Shown one piece after another: positions 17,960 to 26,579 of a stretch of 64,000 nt of DNA. Source of the stretch: Leifsonia sp. AG29 (GTDB lineage: Bacteria; Actinomycetota; Actinomycetes; Actinomycetales; Microbacteriaceae). The notes beneath the pieces are model-generated. The model searched no databases, was not told the DNA's origin, and saw nothing but the letters and a program-made list of their open reading frames with translations. The position numbers and the translations under genes were made by a program. The stretch is taken from positions 124,001-188,000 of the forward strand of contig NZ_VMSF01000001.1 of assembly GCF_009765225.1 (NCBI RefSeq). Direction: 5' to 3'. The number at the start of each line of letters is the position of its first letter. Position 1 is the first letter of the stretch.

Positions 17960-19464
17960 TGCCGGCACGACGGCCCGAGAAGCTCATCCCCGACACGTTC
18001 ACGCCGGTGCCGTCCGTCGCGTGGCTGGAGGCGCTCGACATCGGCGTCGGCGACGGATCCGGTGGCGATCTCGACGCGCTCGGTCTCGCGATCTGGGAGG
18101 GCGGCGACGCGCCGGCCGAGCTGGAGTTCGACCTGGCTGCGCTCGAGCGGGCCGGGTTCACCGGCAAGAAGGGAGAGACGCTGGTCGTGCCGCAGGCGTC
18201 GGGGCCGGCCGTCGTGCTGGTCGGCGCCGGCCCCGCGGGGGAGGCGTCTCCTGCGACGCTGAGAGACGTGGCGGCGGCTTTCGCGCGGGCCACCGCACGG
18301 CACGCTCGGATCGGCCTCCGCGTTGAGGGCCGCGGCGGGGTCGACGCGACGGCCGCCGCGCGCGCTCTCATCGAGGGTGCCGTGCTGGCCCGCTATCGCT
18401 ACCGCGTCCTTCGCGCTGAGCACAAGGAGGCGGTGCTCACCCGTCTCGAGCTGGCGCTGCCCGGGGCGGACGCCGCCGAGGTCGACCGTGGTGTGGTGGC
18501 CGCCGTGGCGTCGGTCCGCGCCTCCTGCGTCGCGCGCGATCTCGCAAACACGCCCCCCGGTCACCTGACCGCCGTCGACCTGGCCGCGGTGGCCGCCGAA
18601 CTCGGCGCCTCCTTCGGTTTCACCGTCCAGGAGTTCGGCCGCGAGGCCCTGATCGAGCTCGGCTGCGGGGGCCTCCTCGGGGTCAACGCCGGCAGCGCGG
18701 AGGAACCGCGCATGATCCGGCTGAGCTACGGCAGCGGCGCCGGCCGCAGGCTCGCCCTGGTAGGCAAGGGCATCATGTACGACTCCGGTGGGATCTCGCT
18801 GAAGCCCTCCGACCCGATGCACCTCCTCATGAAGATGGACATGGGAGGCGCGGCCGCCATCCTCGGGGCGTTCACCGCGTTCCGCGATGTCGGGGTGGAC
18901 GCCGACGTGTCGGCGTGGCTGATGTGCACCGACAACATGCCCTCCGGCTCGGCCTACAAGCTCGGCGACGTGCTCACCGCGCGCGGGGGCAAGACAGTGG
19001 AGGTGAAGAACACCGACGCCGAGGGCCGCCTCGTGATGATGGACGGACTCGTGCTCGCGACCGAGTGGGAGCCCGACGCCATCGTCGACATCGCCACGCT
19101 CACGGGCGCGGCGCTCATGGCGCTCGGCCCGCTGACCGCGGCGCTGTTCGCCAACGACGACACCCTCGCCGGGCGCGTGACCGAGGCCGCCGCCTCCACC
19201 GGCGAGCAGCTCTGGCGCCTCCCGCTGGAACGCGGCTACCGCAAGCAGCTCGACTCCGACATCGCGGACATCTCGAATCTCGGCGGACCCTACGCCGGAG
19301 CGACGACCGCCGCGCTGTTCCTCGACGAGTTCGTCGCGGGCCACCCTTGGGCGCACCTCGACATCGCCGGCACCATGCAGTCGGCGAGCGACGACTCGTG
19401 GAGGGCCACTGGGGCCACCGGGTACGGGGCGCGGCTGCTCGCCGACCTGGCGGCGCGGTTCTGA
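17956..19464 (+). CDS. pepA: Leucyl aminopeptidase (M17)
   Basis: A 502-residue cytosolic aminopeptidase with the M17 two-zinc site: VGKGIMYDSGGISLKPSD (Lys and Asp ligands), KMDMGGAA and the signature NTDAEGRL. N-terminal macrodomain-like part spans ~1-165. It releases N-terminal residues, preferably Leu, from peptides. The first of two tandem ATGs (17956) overlaps the MFS stop; GCAGGAGG lies 5-6 bp upstream. Pairing with an MFS exporter is unusual and the functional link, if any, is unknown. Confidence 0.93.
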   Translation: MMPARRPEKLIPDTFTPVPSVAWLEALDIGVGDGSGGDLDALGLAIWEGGDAPAELEFDLAALERAGFTGKKGETLVVPQASGPAVVLVGAGPAGEASPATLRDVAAAFARATARHARIGLRVEGRGGVDATAAARALIEGAVLARYRYRVLRAEHKEAVLTRLELALPGADAAEVDRGVVAAVASVRASCVARDLANTPPGHLTAVDLAAVAAELGASFGFTVQEFGREALIELGCGGLLGVNAGSAEEPRMIRLSYGSGAGRRLALVGKGIMYDSGGISLKPSDPMHLLMKMDMGGAAAILGAFTAFRDVGVDADVSAWLMCTDNMPSGSAYKLGDVLTARGGKTVEVKNTDAEGRLVMMDGLVLATEWEPDAIVDIATLTGAALMALGPLTAALFANDDTLAGRVTEAAASTGEQLWRLPLERGYRKQLDSDIADISNLGGPYAGATTAALFLDEFVAGHPWAHLDIAGTMQSASDDSWRATGATGYGARLLADLAARF

Positions 19465-19484
19465 CGGCTGCTCCCGTCGGTCCA

Positions 19485-19496
19485 TGACAAATGTCA
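19485..19496. promoter_or_regulatory. Inverted repeat upstream of ABC/two-component operon
   Basis: TGACA-AA-TGTCA is a perfect dyad 60 bp before the ABC ATPase start, with a -10-like CATAAT at 19518-19523 just downstream. Response regulators encoded with DesK-type kinases and ABC exporters often bind such short dyads; here the regulator is at 22381. Confidence 0.5.
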
Positions 19497-19555
19497 GGCC
19501 GACAAGCCGCCGGTCGGCATAATCGTCTATCCCGCGTCGGAGCCAGCATGGATCC

Positions 19556-20473
19556 ATGAACAGCGCACCGGCTCTCCGGCTGGAGGGTCTCAGCAAGACC
19601 TTCGGCCCTCTCACCGCCGTCGACGACCTCACCCTGAGCATCGAGCCGGGGGAGGTGGTCGCCCTGCTCGGCCCCAACGGGGCCGGCAAGTCCACCACCA
19701 TCGACCTCGCCCTCGGCCTGTCCACCCCGACGCGCGGTTCGGCTGAGCTCTTCGGCCTCCCGCCGCGCTCGGCGATCGCGGACGGCCGGGTGGGCGCGAT
19801 GCTGCAGGGAGGCGGTCTGCTGCCCACCCTCACCGTCGCCCAGTCCGTCGCCCTCGTCGCCTCGGTGCACAAGCGCCCGCTGAGCGTCGACGATGCGCTG
19901 GAGCGCGCCCGGTGCGCGGACATCGCCGGTCAGCGGGTCGCGAAGCTGTCGGGCGGCCAGCTGCAGCGCGCACGCTTCGCGGTCGCCGTCGTCTCGAACC
20001 CCGATCTGCTCATCCTCGACGAGCCCACCGCGGCGATGGACGTGGAGGCCCGCCGCGTGTTCTGGCGTTCCATGCAGGAGTTCACGTCTCAGGGCCGCAC
20101 GGTGGTCTTCGCGACGCACTACCTCGACGAGGCCGACGAGTACGCCGACCGGATCGTCATGCTGGCCGGAGGGCGCCTGGTCGCCGACGGGACGCCCACC
20201 GAGATCAAGGCGGTCGTGTCGGGCCGCCGCATCCGGGCCACGATCGGGTTCGAGTGGACGCCCGAGTCCGCAGCCTCGATCGCTGCGCTCCCCGGCGTTC
20301 GCACGGCGGACGCTCGGGGAGCGCAGCTCACCATCGCGAGCGAGGACTCCGACGCCACGCTGCGCGCACTGCTGGCCGGCCATCCGGACATCCATGACAT
20401 CGAGGTCACCTCGCACAGCATGGACGATGCCTTCCTCGCCCTCACCGAGACCGGGAACGGAGTCCGCTCATGA
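19556..20473 (+). CDS. ABC transporter ATP-binding protein (DrrA/CcmA-like exporter)
   Basis: A 305-residue ATPase with Walker A GPNGAGKST, Q-loop GAMLQGGGLLPTLTV, signature LSGGQLQRARFAVAVVS and Walker B LLILDEPTAAMD. A ~75-residue C-terminal extension after residue 225 is typical of DrrA-type drug exporters. It couples to the permease that starts 4 bases before its stop. With the kinase and regulator that follow it forms a four-gene operon, a common self-regulated antibiotic or lipid export and sensing unit. Confidence 0.92.
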   Translation: MNSAPALRLEGLSKTFGPLTAVDDLTLSIEPGEVVALLGPNGAGKSTTIDLALGLSTPTRGSAELFGLPPRSAIADGRVGAMLQGGGLLPTLTVAQSVALVASVHKRPLSVDDALERARCADIAGQRVAKLSGGQLQRARFAVAVVSNPDLLILDEPTAAMDVEARRVFWRSMQEFTSQGRTVVFATHYLDEADEYADRIVMLAGGRLVADGTPTEIKAVVSGRRIRATIGFEWTPESAASIAALPGVRTADARGAQLTIASEDSDATLRALLAGHPDIHDIEVTSHSMDDAFLALTETGNGVRS

Positions 20474-21213
20474 ATCTCACCTACATCCGACTCGAGTCCT
20501 GGCGGCAGCTGAAGAACGCCAGGAGCATGGTCTTCAGCCTGGCCGTCCCGATCGTCATGCTCTTCGCGTTCGGCGGCGCCTACGGCGGCAGCGGCGCCGT
20601 CGACCCCTCGACCGGGCTGCCCTGGCTCGTCGTGCTCACCATCCAGATGTCCGCCTACGGGGCGATGGTCGCCGCGCTGGGTCAGAGCTTCAGCATCGTC
20701 ACGGAGCGCTCCATCGGCTGGAACCGACAGCTGCGAGTCACCCCGCTCACGGGCACGGGCTACCTCGTCTCGAAGGTGATCGCGGCCATGGCGGTGGCGG
20801 CGATGTCGATCGTGGTCATCGACGCGATCTCCGTGATCGCGCTCCGGACGCCCCTCCCTCCTCTCGGCTGGCTGTTCGCGGGGCTCGCGATCTGGTGCGG
20901 AGTGATCCCGTTCGCCCTCATCGCGATCGTGATCGGCCAGGTCGCCAAGCCCGAGTTCGGCCAGCCGCTCTTCACGGTCGTGTTCATGGGGCTGTCGCTG
21001 CTCGGCGGCCTGTGGGTGCCGCTCCAGATCTTCCCCGCGTGGGTCTCGGGCGTCGGCCGGGCCGTCCCGTCGTATTGGCTCAATCGTCTCGGTCAGATGG
21101 GGGCGCACCAGTCCGGGGACATCCTGTCGCCCGCGCTGGTGCTCGCGGCCTGGACCGTCGCCCTCGCCGCGTTCATCGTCTGGCGCTACCGCCGCGACGC
21201 CGCCCGCGCGTGA
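20470..21213 (+). CDS. ABC-2 type permease
   Basis: A 247-residue permease, MNLTYIRLESWRQLKNARSM..., with six membrane segments and the ABC-2 features of the DrrB/YvfS type (GLSLLGGLWVPLQIFPAWV before the last long loop). It overlaps the ATPase stop by ATGA. Export substrate unknown. Confidence 0.9.
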   Translation: MNLTYIRLESWRQLKNARSMVFSLAVPIVMLFAFGGAYGGSGAVDPSTGLPWLVVLTIQMSAYGAMVAALGQSFSIVTERSIGWNRQLRVTPLTGTGYLVSKVIAAMAVAAMSIVVIDAISVIALRTPLPPLGWLFAGLAIWCGVIPFALIAIVIGQVAKPEFGQPLFTVVFMGLSLLGGLWVPLQIFPAWVSGVGRAVPSYWLNRLGQMGAHQSGDILSPALVLAAWTVALAAFIVWRYRRDAARA

Positions 21214-21229
21214 CCCGCGAGCAGCTACA

Positions 21230-22384
21230 GTGACGGACGTGGAGGCGGTGCTGAGCGATTCGGGGAGCCGGTCGTGGTGGGCGAACGCCCGGGCGAGCAT
21301 CCTCAGCCGCAACGCGCGCGGCTGGTACTTCGGCTCCATCTTCGGTCTCGTCTACCAGGTGCTGATCTACATCGCGGTCTGGGAGTCGCCGGGCTCGGTC
21401 GGCTCGAAGGTGACGGTTTCCGCGATCCTCCTCGTCTTCTACGCGCTCTTCCCGATCCTCCCGCCCATGCTGTGGTGGGCTCCGCTGCGCCAGCGCGTCA
21501 TCGGCATCATCGCCTACTGGGTGTTCGCCGCGGCCGTCCTTCCGCTCCTCGGCTGGGACGGCCTTTGGCTGTTCACGCTCGTGGCTGCCGTGGTCGGGAC
21601 GCTGTGCGAGGAGGTCAAGGTCGCGGCGGCGTTCACCGCCGCGCTCGCCGTGGTCCCTCTGGTGCACGGATTCGCGACCGACTTCTCCGACTCGGCGTCG
21701 CTCAGCTGGATCTTCATCGTCGCGATCGCCTCCATGATGTTCACGCTCACCCGGCAGATCCGGACCGTCAGGGAGCTCCGCGAGGTGCAGGCCGAGGTGG
21801 CGCGCCTCGCGGTGGTGGAGGAGCGCAACCGCTTCGCCCGCGACATGCACGACGTGCTCGGCCACTCGCTGACCGTTGTGTCGGTCAAGTCGGAACTCGC
21901 CCGTCGCCTGCTGGCCGCCGATCCCGATCGTGCTCAGGAGGAACTGGCCGATATCCAGCGCCTCACCCGGTCCGCGCTGACCGATCTGCGCGCCGCTGTG
22001 GCCGGCTACCGGGAGGCGGACCTGGCCACCGAGCTCGACGCGGCGCGCGCGGCGCTGGCGGCGGCCGACATCGCGGCGGTCCTCCCTCCCGACGGCGACG
22101 CCGCGGCACCCGAGCTCCGCGCCCTGTTCGCCTGGGTGCTCCGCGAGGGCGTCACGAACGTCATCCGCCACTCCGACGCCCGCACCTGCTGGGTCCGGCT
22201 GACCCGCTCCGAGCTCACCGTCGAGGACGACGGGACGGGCATCGCGCCCGAGGCGCAGGGGACCGACGGCGGCAGCGGTCTGCGCGGCCTCCGCGAACGG
22301 GCGGAGGCGGCCGGCGCCGCGCTCGAGATCGCTCCCAGCCCCCACGGCGGTGTCAGGCTGGCCGTCCGGAGGCGGGCGTCGTGA
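21230..22384 (+). CDS. Sensor histidine kinase, DesK-type (HisKA_3)
   Basis: A 384-residue kinase starting GTG 21230. Five or six membrane segments span residues ~20-175, with no large sensory domain. A linker REVQAEVARLAVVEERNRFA leads to the phosphoacceptor RDMHDVLGHSLTVVS (His about 205). The ATPase domain has REGVTNVIRHSDA (N box) and VEDDGTGIAPEA (G1 box). It sits 17 bp after the ABC permease and overlaps the regulator by GTGA. Kinases of this group often read membrane state or the activity of the linked ABC exporter. Confidence 0.92.
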   Translation: MTDVEAVLSDSGSRSWWANARASILSRNARGWYFGSIFGLVYQVLIYIAVWESPGSVGSKVTVSAILLVFYALFPILPPMLWWAPLRQRVIGIIAYWVFAAAVLPLLGWDGLWLFTLVAAVVGTLCEEVKVAAAFTAALAVVPLVHGFATDFSDSASLSWIFIVAIASMMFTLTRQIRTVRELREVQAEVARLAVVEERNRFARDMHDVLGHSLTVVSVKSELARRLLAADPDRAQEELADIQRLTRSALTDLRAAVAGYREADLATELDAARAALAAADIAAVLPPDGDAAAPELRALFAWVLREGVTNVIRHSDARTCWVRLTRSELTVEDDGTGIAPEAQGTDGGSGLRGLRERAEAAGAALEIAPSPHGGVRLAVRRRAS

Positions 22385-22998
22385 GCGATCCGGTCCGCAT
22401 CCTCATCGCCGACGACCAGGCTCTGATCCGGGGCGCCCTGGCGGCGCTCCTCGACCTCGAGCCCGATCTGCGGGTCGTCGCGCAGGTGGGTCGCGGCGAC
22501 GAGGTCGCGGCGGCGGCCCGGCGGACGGAGGCGCAGGTCGCCCTGCTCGACGTGGAGATGCCGGGGCTCGACGGCCTGTCCGTGGCCGCGCAGCTCCGCG
22601 ACGAAGTGCCCGCGTGCCGGTCCCTGATCGTCACGACCTTCGGGCGGCCCGGGTACCTGCGCCGGGCGATGGAGGCGGGAGCGAGCGGCTTCATCGTCAA
22701 GGACACACCCCCGGACCAGCTGGGGGACGCGGTCCGGCGCGTCGCCGCCGGCCTCCGCGTCGTGGACCCGGCGCTCGCCGCCGAGTCCCTCGCGGCGGGC
22801 GCGTCGCCGCTCACCGCCCGCGAGACGGACGTGCTGCGGGAGGCGAGGCTCGGCGGGTCGATCGCGGACATCTCGCACGCCCTCCACCTCTCACCGGGAA
22901 CCGTCCGGAACCATCTCTCGAGCGCGATCGGGAAGACCGGGGGACGCAACCGGTCCGACGCGGCCGCGATCGCGGCCGAGCACGGGTGGCTGCTCTGA
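22381..22998 (+). CDS. NarL/DesR-family response regulator
   Basis: A 205-residue regulator, VSDPVRILIADDQALIRGAL. The receiver has the acidic pair DD, phospho-Asp in LLDVEMPGLDG and Lys in FIVKDTPPDQL. The LuxR-type HTH is in LTARETDVLREARLGGSIAD...LSPGTVRNHLSSAIGKTGGR. It starts by GTGA overlap with the kinase and probably controls the operon through the dyad at 19485. DosR belongs to the same superfamily, but linkage to an ABC exporter argues against this being the regulator of the 1-12.7 kb block. Confidence 0.92.
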   Translation: MSDPVRILIADDQALIRGALAALLDLEPDLRVVAQVGRGDEVAAAARRTEAQVALLDVEMPGLDGLSVAAQLRDEVPACRSLIVTTFGRPGYLRRAMEAGASGFIVKDTPPDQLGDAVRRVAAGLRVVDPALAAESLAAGASPLTARETDVLREARLGGSIADISHALHLSPGTVRNHLSSAIGKTGGRNRSDAAAIAAEHGWLL

Positions 22999-23001
22999 CG
23001 G

Positions 23002-23943
23002 CTACACCGGGTTCTCGCGCAGCCAGGCGAGCACCTGCTGGGCGTGCGTGTTCGGCGGGAAGATCGGGTAGAAGACGTGCTCGATCCGTCCCTCCCGGAT
23101 CACCAGGGTCAGCCGCGCGTACAGCCGGTCGTGGCCCTCGGCGGCGAAGGTCGGCAGGCTGAGCGCGTCGGCGAGGAGGAACTGCTCGTCCGAGAGCATC
23201 GGGAACGGCAGCCGGAGCCGATCGACGACCTCCGCCTGGTAGTCGGTGTGCTGGCTCGACATGCCGAAGACCGCAGTGACGCCCTCGGCGGCGAGTTCGT
23301 CAAAGTGGTCGCGGAAGTCGCACGCCTCGGTCGAGCAGCCCCGCGCGCCCGGTATGGCGTCCCACCCCTCGGGCAGGTCGACGCCGGGGCGGCCGGTCAG
23401 CGGATACAGGTACACGATCGCGCGGCCGCCGGCGAGTCGCCCGAGGTCGATCTCGCGTCCGTCCGTCGCGCGGAAGGCGAGCGACGGCAGGGCCCTGCCG
23501 GGCAGGTGCGCCGCGGCGCCGTCGTCCTCCGGGACGGGCAGCCCGGCAGGCAAGGTCGTGTAGTCGGTCATGGGTCTCTCCTCCGTGAAGGTGCGGGAGG
23601 CGCCCGCGTCGAGACGCTCGACGAGCAGGGCGCGGCGGGCTCGGAGGGTCGCGATGATCTGATCGATCTCGGTGATGCTGTCGCGATACGCCGCGAGCGA
23701 CGACACGCAGTCGTCCCCGTGGTCGTGGCCCGACGCGAGGCACTCGAGGAAGGGGGTGGACTTGCGCGCGCTGATGCCCGTCGCCGCGAGCCCCCGGATC
23801 TCGAGCACGGCGCGGAGGTGGCTCTCGTCGTACTCGCGGTACCCGTTCGACGACCGGCCGGGTTCGAGCAGGCCCAGCCGCTCGTAGTACCGCAGCGCCT
23901 TGGGCGTCACGCCCGCCCGCTGCGCCAGCTCACCGATCCTCAT
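23002..23943 (-). CDS. MerR regulator fused to a peroxiredoxin (PrxQ-like)
   Basis: A 313-residue protein. Residues 1-~110 are MerR: MRIGELAQRAGVTPKALRYY, ERLGLLEPGRSSNGYREYDE, and a coiled coil EIDQIIATLRARRALLVERL. Residues ~125-313 form an AhpC/TSA-type peroxiredoxin with RPGVDLPEGWDAIPGARGCS and TEACDFRDHFDELAAEGVTA, carrying two Cys five residues apart as in PrxQ/BCP, and VFGMSSQHTDYQ. A second initiation site is visible: ACGGAGGAGAGACCCATG places a strong SD before an in-frame ATG at 23571 (MTDYTTLPAG), so a free 189-residue peroxiredoxin may also be made. The fusion suggests a redox-sensing regulator. Alternatively two ancestral genes fused by loss of a stop. Confidence 0.85.
   Translation of the reverse strand: MRIGELAQRAGVTPKALRYYERLGLLEPGRSSNGYREYDESHLRAVLEIRGLAATGISARKSTPFLECLASGHDHGDDCVSSLAAYRDSITEIDQIIATLRARRALLVERLDAGASRTFTEERPMTDYTTLPAGLPVPEDDGAAAHLPGRALPSLAFRATDGREIDLGRLAGGRAIVYLYPLTGRPGVDLPEGWDAIPGARGCSTEACDFRDHFDELAAEGVTAVFGMSSQHTDYQAEVVDRLRLPFPMLSDEQFLLADALSLPTFAAEGHDRLYARLTLVIREGRIEHVFYPIFPPNTHAQQVLAWLRENPV
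23569..23585 (-). promoter_or_regulatory. Internal ribosome-binding site and start for separate peroxiredoxin
   Basis: Minus-strand GGAGGAGAGACCCATG gives an SD with about six bases to the ATG at 23571-23569, in frame with the downstream peroxiredoxin domain. It would yield residues 125-313 as a separate product. Confidence 0.5.
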
Positions 23944-23988
23944 CGCACCCTCCGGGTCCGACCGTAAACCCTGTCCCGCCGGTCAAGG

Positions 23989-24279
23989 TCAAGCCGTGCG
24001 GATCCTCACCTCGCGCTCCATGCGCTTCTCGTGGCGCTCGCGGCCCTTCGCCGCCTCCAGCTCACGGCTCTTCGGCGGGGCGTTCGTGACGAGCTGATCG
24101 AGCATCCTTCGGGTCGCCTGCGCGATCTCGTCGATGGCCTGCTCGAACGCGGGCGTGTTCGCGCGGGAGGGATGCGTCGACCCGCTCACCTTGCGGACGA
24201 ACTGGAGCGCCGCCTCCCGGACCTCATCGTCGGTGGTGGGCGGCTCGAAATTGTGAAGGCAACGGATGTTCCGGCACAT
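23989..24279 (-). CDS. DUF2277 family protein
   Basis: A 96-residue protein beginning MCRNIRCLHNFEPPTTDDEV, the characteristic DUF2277 N-terminus with MCRNI and LHNFEPPxT. The frame extends 15 codons further upstream, but the family start fixes the ATG at 24279. It is rich in basic and acidic residues at the C-terminus (SRELEAAKGRERHEKRMERE). Function unknown. It lies 45 bp from the MerR-peroxiredoxin gene, divergently placed relative to its promoter side. Confidence 0.88.
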   Translation of the reverse strand: MCRNIRCLHNFEPPTTDDEVREAALQFVRKVSGSTHPSRANTPAFEQAIDEIAQATRRMLDQLVTNAPPKSRELEAAKGRERHEKRMEREVRIRTA

Positions 24280-24345
24280 GCGCCGACGATATCCCCGGAG
24301 GGCGGGATGGCGCACCCCTGTCACGGCGCTGCGCCGGGAGCAGAC

Positions 24346-24558
24346 TCAGCCGCGGAGCGCCGCGAGCAACCCGTCGAAGTCCTGCCCGCAGGCTGGGCAG
24401 CGCTTGAGGTGGATGGCGACGCCCGGGTAGCGGGCGGCCGCATCCGCACCCGAGAGCACGAGCTCGGCGTAGACGTGCATCAGCGACATGGTCTTGGAGC
24501 AGCCCGCGTCCGCACGGTCGGTGCGGAGGAAGTCGCCCACGCGCGATCGAGCGCTCAT
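24346..24558 (-). CDS. Small zinc-binding anti-sigma-like protein
   Basis: A 70-residue soluble protein MSARSRVGDFLRTDRADAGC... with C-x31-H-x3-C-x2-C, the last part being HLKRCPACGQD. This pattern is the ZAS zinc-binding anti-sigma fold. There is no membrane segment. The ATGA overlap with the sigma gene makes it the probable cytosolic anti-sigma factor, with zinc and thiol chemistry allowing redox control. The frame continues upstream inside the sigma gene, but the overlap and GGGAGGTGAC site fix the start. Confidence 0.8.
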   Translation of the reverse strand: MSARSRVGDFLRTDRADAGCSKTMSLMHVYAELVLSGADAAARYPGVAIHLKRCPACGQDFDGLLAALRG

Positions 24559-25223
24559 GTCACCTCCCGCCGGTCGTCGTCCAGATAATGATGAGTGACA
24601 AGGTAGCCCCGCAACTTTCGTCTCGCGTCGAAGAGCGTCTTGTAGAGGGCGCCCCGGGTGGTCTTCCGCGTGACGGCCAGCGCCTCTAGGGGCACGCCAT
24701 TGACCACCACGGCGAGGAGCACCTCGCGCTGGCGCCGCGTCAGGACGGTCTCGATCGCGTGCTGGAGCGCCGCAAGCAGGTCTCGGGCCACGCCCTGCTC
24801 CTCCGGGCTGATCCCCAGGCGGTCCGGGAGGCGCTCCCAGCCCGCCGCGTCGAGCGACACCGCCGGGTGGTTCCAGAAGTGACGGCCGACCTTGCTCGAC
24901 ACCTCGAAGATCGCGAACGTGTACGCCCAGGTCGTGAAGCGGCTCTCGCCGCGGAACTCGTGCAGGCGCCGCAGGACGCCGATGACGGCATCGGCTGCCG
25001 CCTGGTGCGCGATGTCGTCCAGCTCGGGGCCTGAGAACGGGAGGGACGCCGACCGCCGGCGCAACTCCCCGCGCGCGACGCCGAGCAGCATCCGGTACAG
25101 GTGCTCCTCGGCGGAACGCTTCGCCGCGCCGCCTCCGGTCAGCGCGCGCCGCCATGCATCGGTGTCGGCCGGAGGGTCCGACGACGATCGCCGCAGCGCT
25201 GGCGTCGTGTCTCCGGCATCCAT
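24555..25223 (-). CDS. ECF-type RNA polymerase sigma factor
   Basis: A 222-residue sigma-70 family factor. Region 2 is DDIAHQAAADAVIGVLRRLH...FRGESRFTTWAYTFAIFEV, region 4 is LTRRQREVLLAVVVNGVPLE...TRKTTRGALYKTLFDARRKL. The N-terminus has an ~40-residue extension. Its partner anti-sigma-like gene overlaps. It diverges from the secreted beta-propeller gene with 159 bp between, so that gene may be a target. I could not find a convincing ECF promoter by eye. Confidence 0.9.
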   Translation of the reverse strand: MDAGDTTPALRRSSSDPPADTDAWRRALTGGGAAKRSAEEHLYRMLLGVARGELRRRSASLPFSGPELDDIAHQAAADAVIGVLRRLHEFRGESRFTTWAYTFAIFEVSSKVGRHFWNHPAVSLDAAGWERLPDRLGISPEEQGVARDLLAALQHAIETVLTRRQREVLLAVVVNGVPLEALAVTRKTTRGALYKTLFDARRKLRGYLVTHHYLDDDRREVT

Positions 25224-25382
25224 GCGCCGATGCTACCTGCGCCTCCCCGCCCGAGCCCCGGATCAGGATGCACCGGTTTCGTAAGCATCGGCCGTCTCTC
25301 GTCACTAACGGGTCGAGCGCGCACGCTGCGCTCGTCGGGCGGAGCCGGTCCGGAGCCGCCCGCGATCGATCGAAGGAGAATC

Positions 25383-26528
25383 ATGAGAACCGCTCTTCGT
25401 CTCGCCATCGGGTCGGCAGCCGCGCTCGCCGCTGCGGCCCTGTTCGCCTCCCCGGCGCTCGCCGCGCCAGCCCATGCCGACGACCAGGACCTCGCCGGGC
25501 ACGCGTCGTCCGTCGTCTTCGCCCAGACCGACGGGGTCGCCGGCAACGCGATCGTCGCCTACGACCGGTCGCCCGACGGCTCCCTCCATCAGGCCGGCAC
25601 GTACCAGACGGGTGGCCTCGGGGGAGTGCTCACCGGGTCCGTCGTCGACCATCTCGCCTCTCAGGGATCACTCGTCTACGACCGAGGACTCCTGTATGCC
25701 GTGAACGCGGGAAGCGACACGGTCACGGTGTTCGCCGTGCACGGCGACCAGCTGGTGCGCCGCGAGGTCATCTCGTCGGGAGGCGCGTTCCCTGTGAGCG
25801 TGACGACTCACGGCAACCTCGTCTACGTCCTGAACGCGCGGTCCGGCGGGTCGGTGCAGGGATACGTCCGCGTGGCGGACTTCCTGGTGCGGGTCCCGGT
25901 CTGGAACCGACCCCTCGGTCTCGACCCCACGGCGACGCCCGAGTTCACCCACACTCCCGGTCAGGTCGCTTTCACGCCTGACGGCTCCAAGCTCGTCGTG
26001 ACGACGAAGGGCAACACCAGCGCGATCGACGTCTTCGGCGTCAACCCGCTCGGCGGACTGACTCAGCAGCCGGTCGTCAACGTGGAGGCAGGAGCCGTGC
26101 CGTTCGCAATGAGCTTCGACGCTGGAGGGCACCTCCTCGTGGCGGAAGCCGGGACGAACTCCGTCGCCAGCTTCACTGTGAACGCCGACGGCACTGTGAC
26201 CCCGATCGCGACGGCCGCCACCGGCCAGGGCGCCACGTGCTGGATCGCCCGCGACGGGTCGTTCTTCTATGCGTCGAACGCAGGCAGCGGCTCGCTCTCC
26301 GGCTATGCGGATGCCGGGACCGGGTCGCTGACCGCTGCCGGGACGACCGCGACCGACGCGGGGACCGTGGACGCCTCGGCGACCCCGGACGGTCGCTTCC
26401 TCTACGTCGAGGCCGGTAAGGCCGGGATCGTCGACGGCTTCCGCGTCAACGCGGACGGATCGCTGACGAGCACCGGATCCGTCGTCGTGCCGGGCGGCGC
26501 GGGCGGCGAAGGAATCGTCGCACTCTGA
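25383..26528 (+). CDS. Secreted beta-propeller (lactonase-like) protein
   Basis: A 381-residue exported protein. MRTALRLAIGSAAALAAAAL followed by FASPALAAPAHA is a Sec signal peptide with ALA-A cleavage. The mature part repeats blades with motifs such as LYAVNAGSDTVTVFAVHGDQ, VVTTKGNTSAIDVFGVN and FFYASNAGSGSLSGYADAG, the seven-bladed YVTN/6-phosphogluconolactonase-like pattern. No catalytic residues can be assigned. GAAGGAGAATC lies before the ATG. It is divergent from the ECF sigma gene and ends at a strong bidirectional terminator. Confidence 0.87.
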   Translation: MRTALRLAIGSAAALAAAALFASPALAAPAHADDQDLAGHASSVVFAQTDGVAGNAIVAYDRSPDGSLHQAGTYQTGGLGGVLTGSVVDHLASQGSLVYDRGLLYAVNAGSDTVTVFAVHGDQLVRREVISSGGAFPVSVTTHGNLVYVLNARSGGSVQGYVRVADFLVRVPVWNRPLGLDPTATPEFTHTPGQVAFTPDGSKLVVTTKGNTSAIDVFGVNPLGGLTQQPVVNVEAGAVPFAMSFDAGGHLLVAEAGTNSVASFTVNADGTVTPIATAATGQGATCWIARDGSFFYASNAGSGSLSGYADAGTGSLTAAGTTATDAGTVDASATPDGRFLYVEAGKAGIVDGFRVNADGSLTSTGSVVVPGGAGGEGIVAL

Positions 26529-26534
26529 CCCGGG

Positions 26535-26579
26535 AGGCTCCGCGGACCGGGCCCATCGGGTCACCGGTCCGCGGGGCCT
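26535..26579. terminator. Bidirectional terminator between convergent genes
   Basis: AGGCTCCGCGGACCGG (26535-26550) pairs with CCGGTCCGCGGGGCCT (26564-26579): 16 bp with a single T-G wobble, loop of 13 nt. It sits between the stops of the propeller gene (26528) and the DUF2461 gene (26580). Confidence 0.85.

Noticed and set aside
22381-22998. This NarL-type regulator as the DosR of the 1-12.7 kb block
   Set aside because: It is encoded with a DesK-type kinase and an ABC exporter and has its own dyad; no haem-GAF sensor is seen. A DosR homologue is expected elsewhere.
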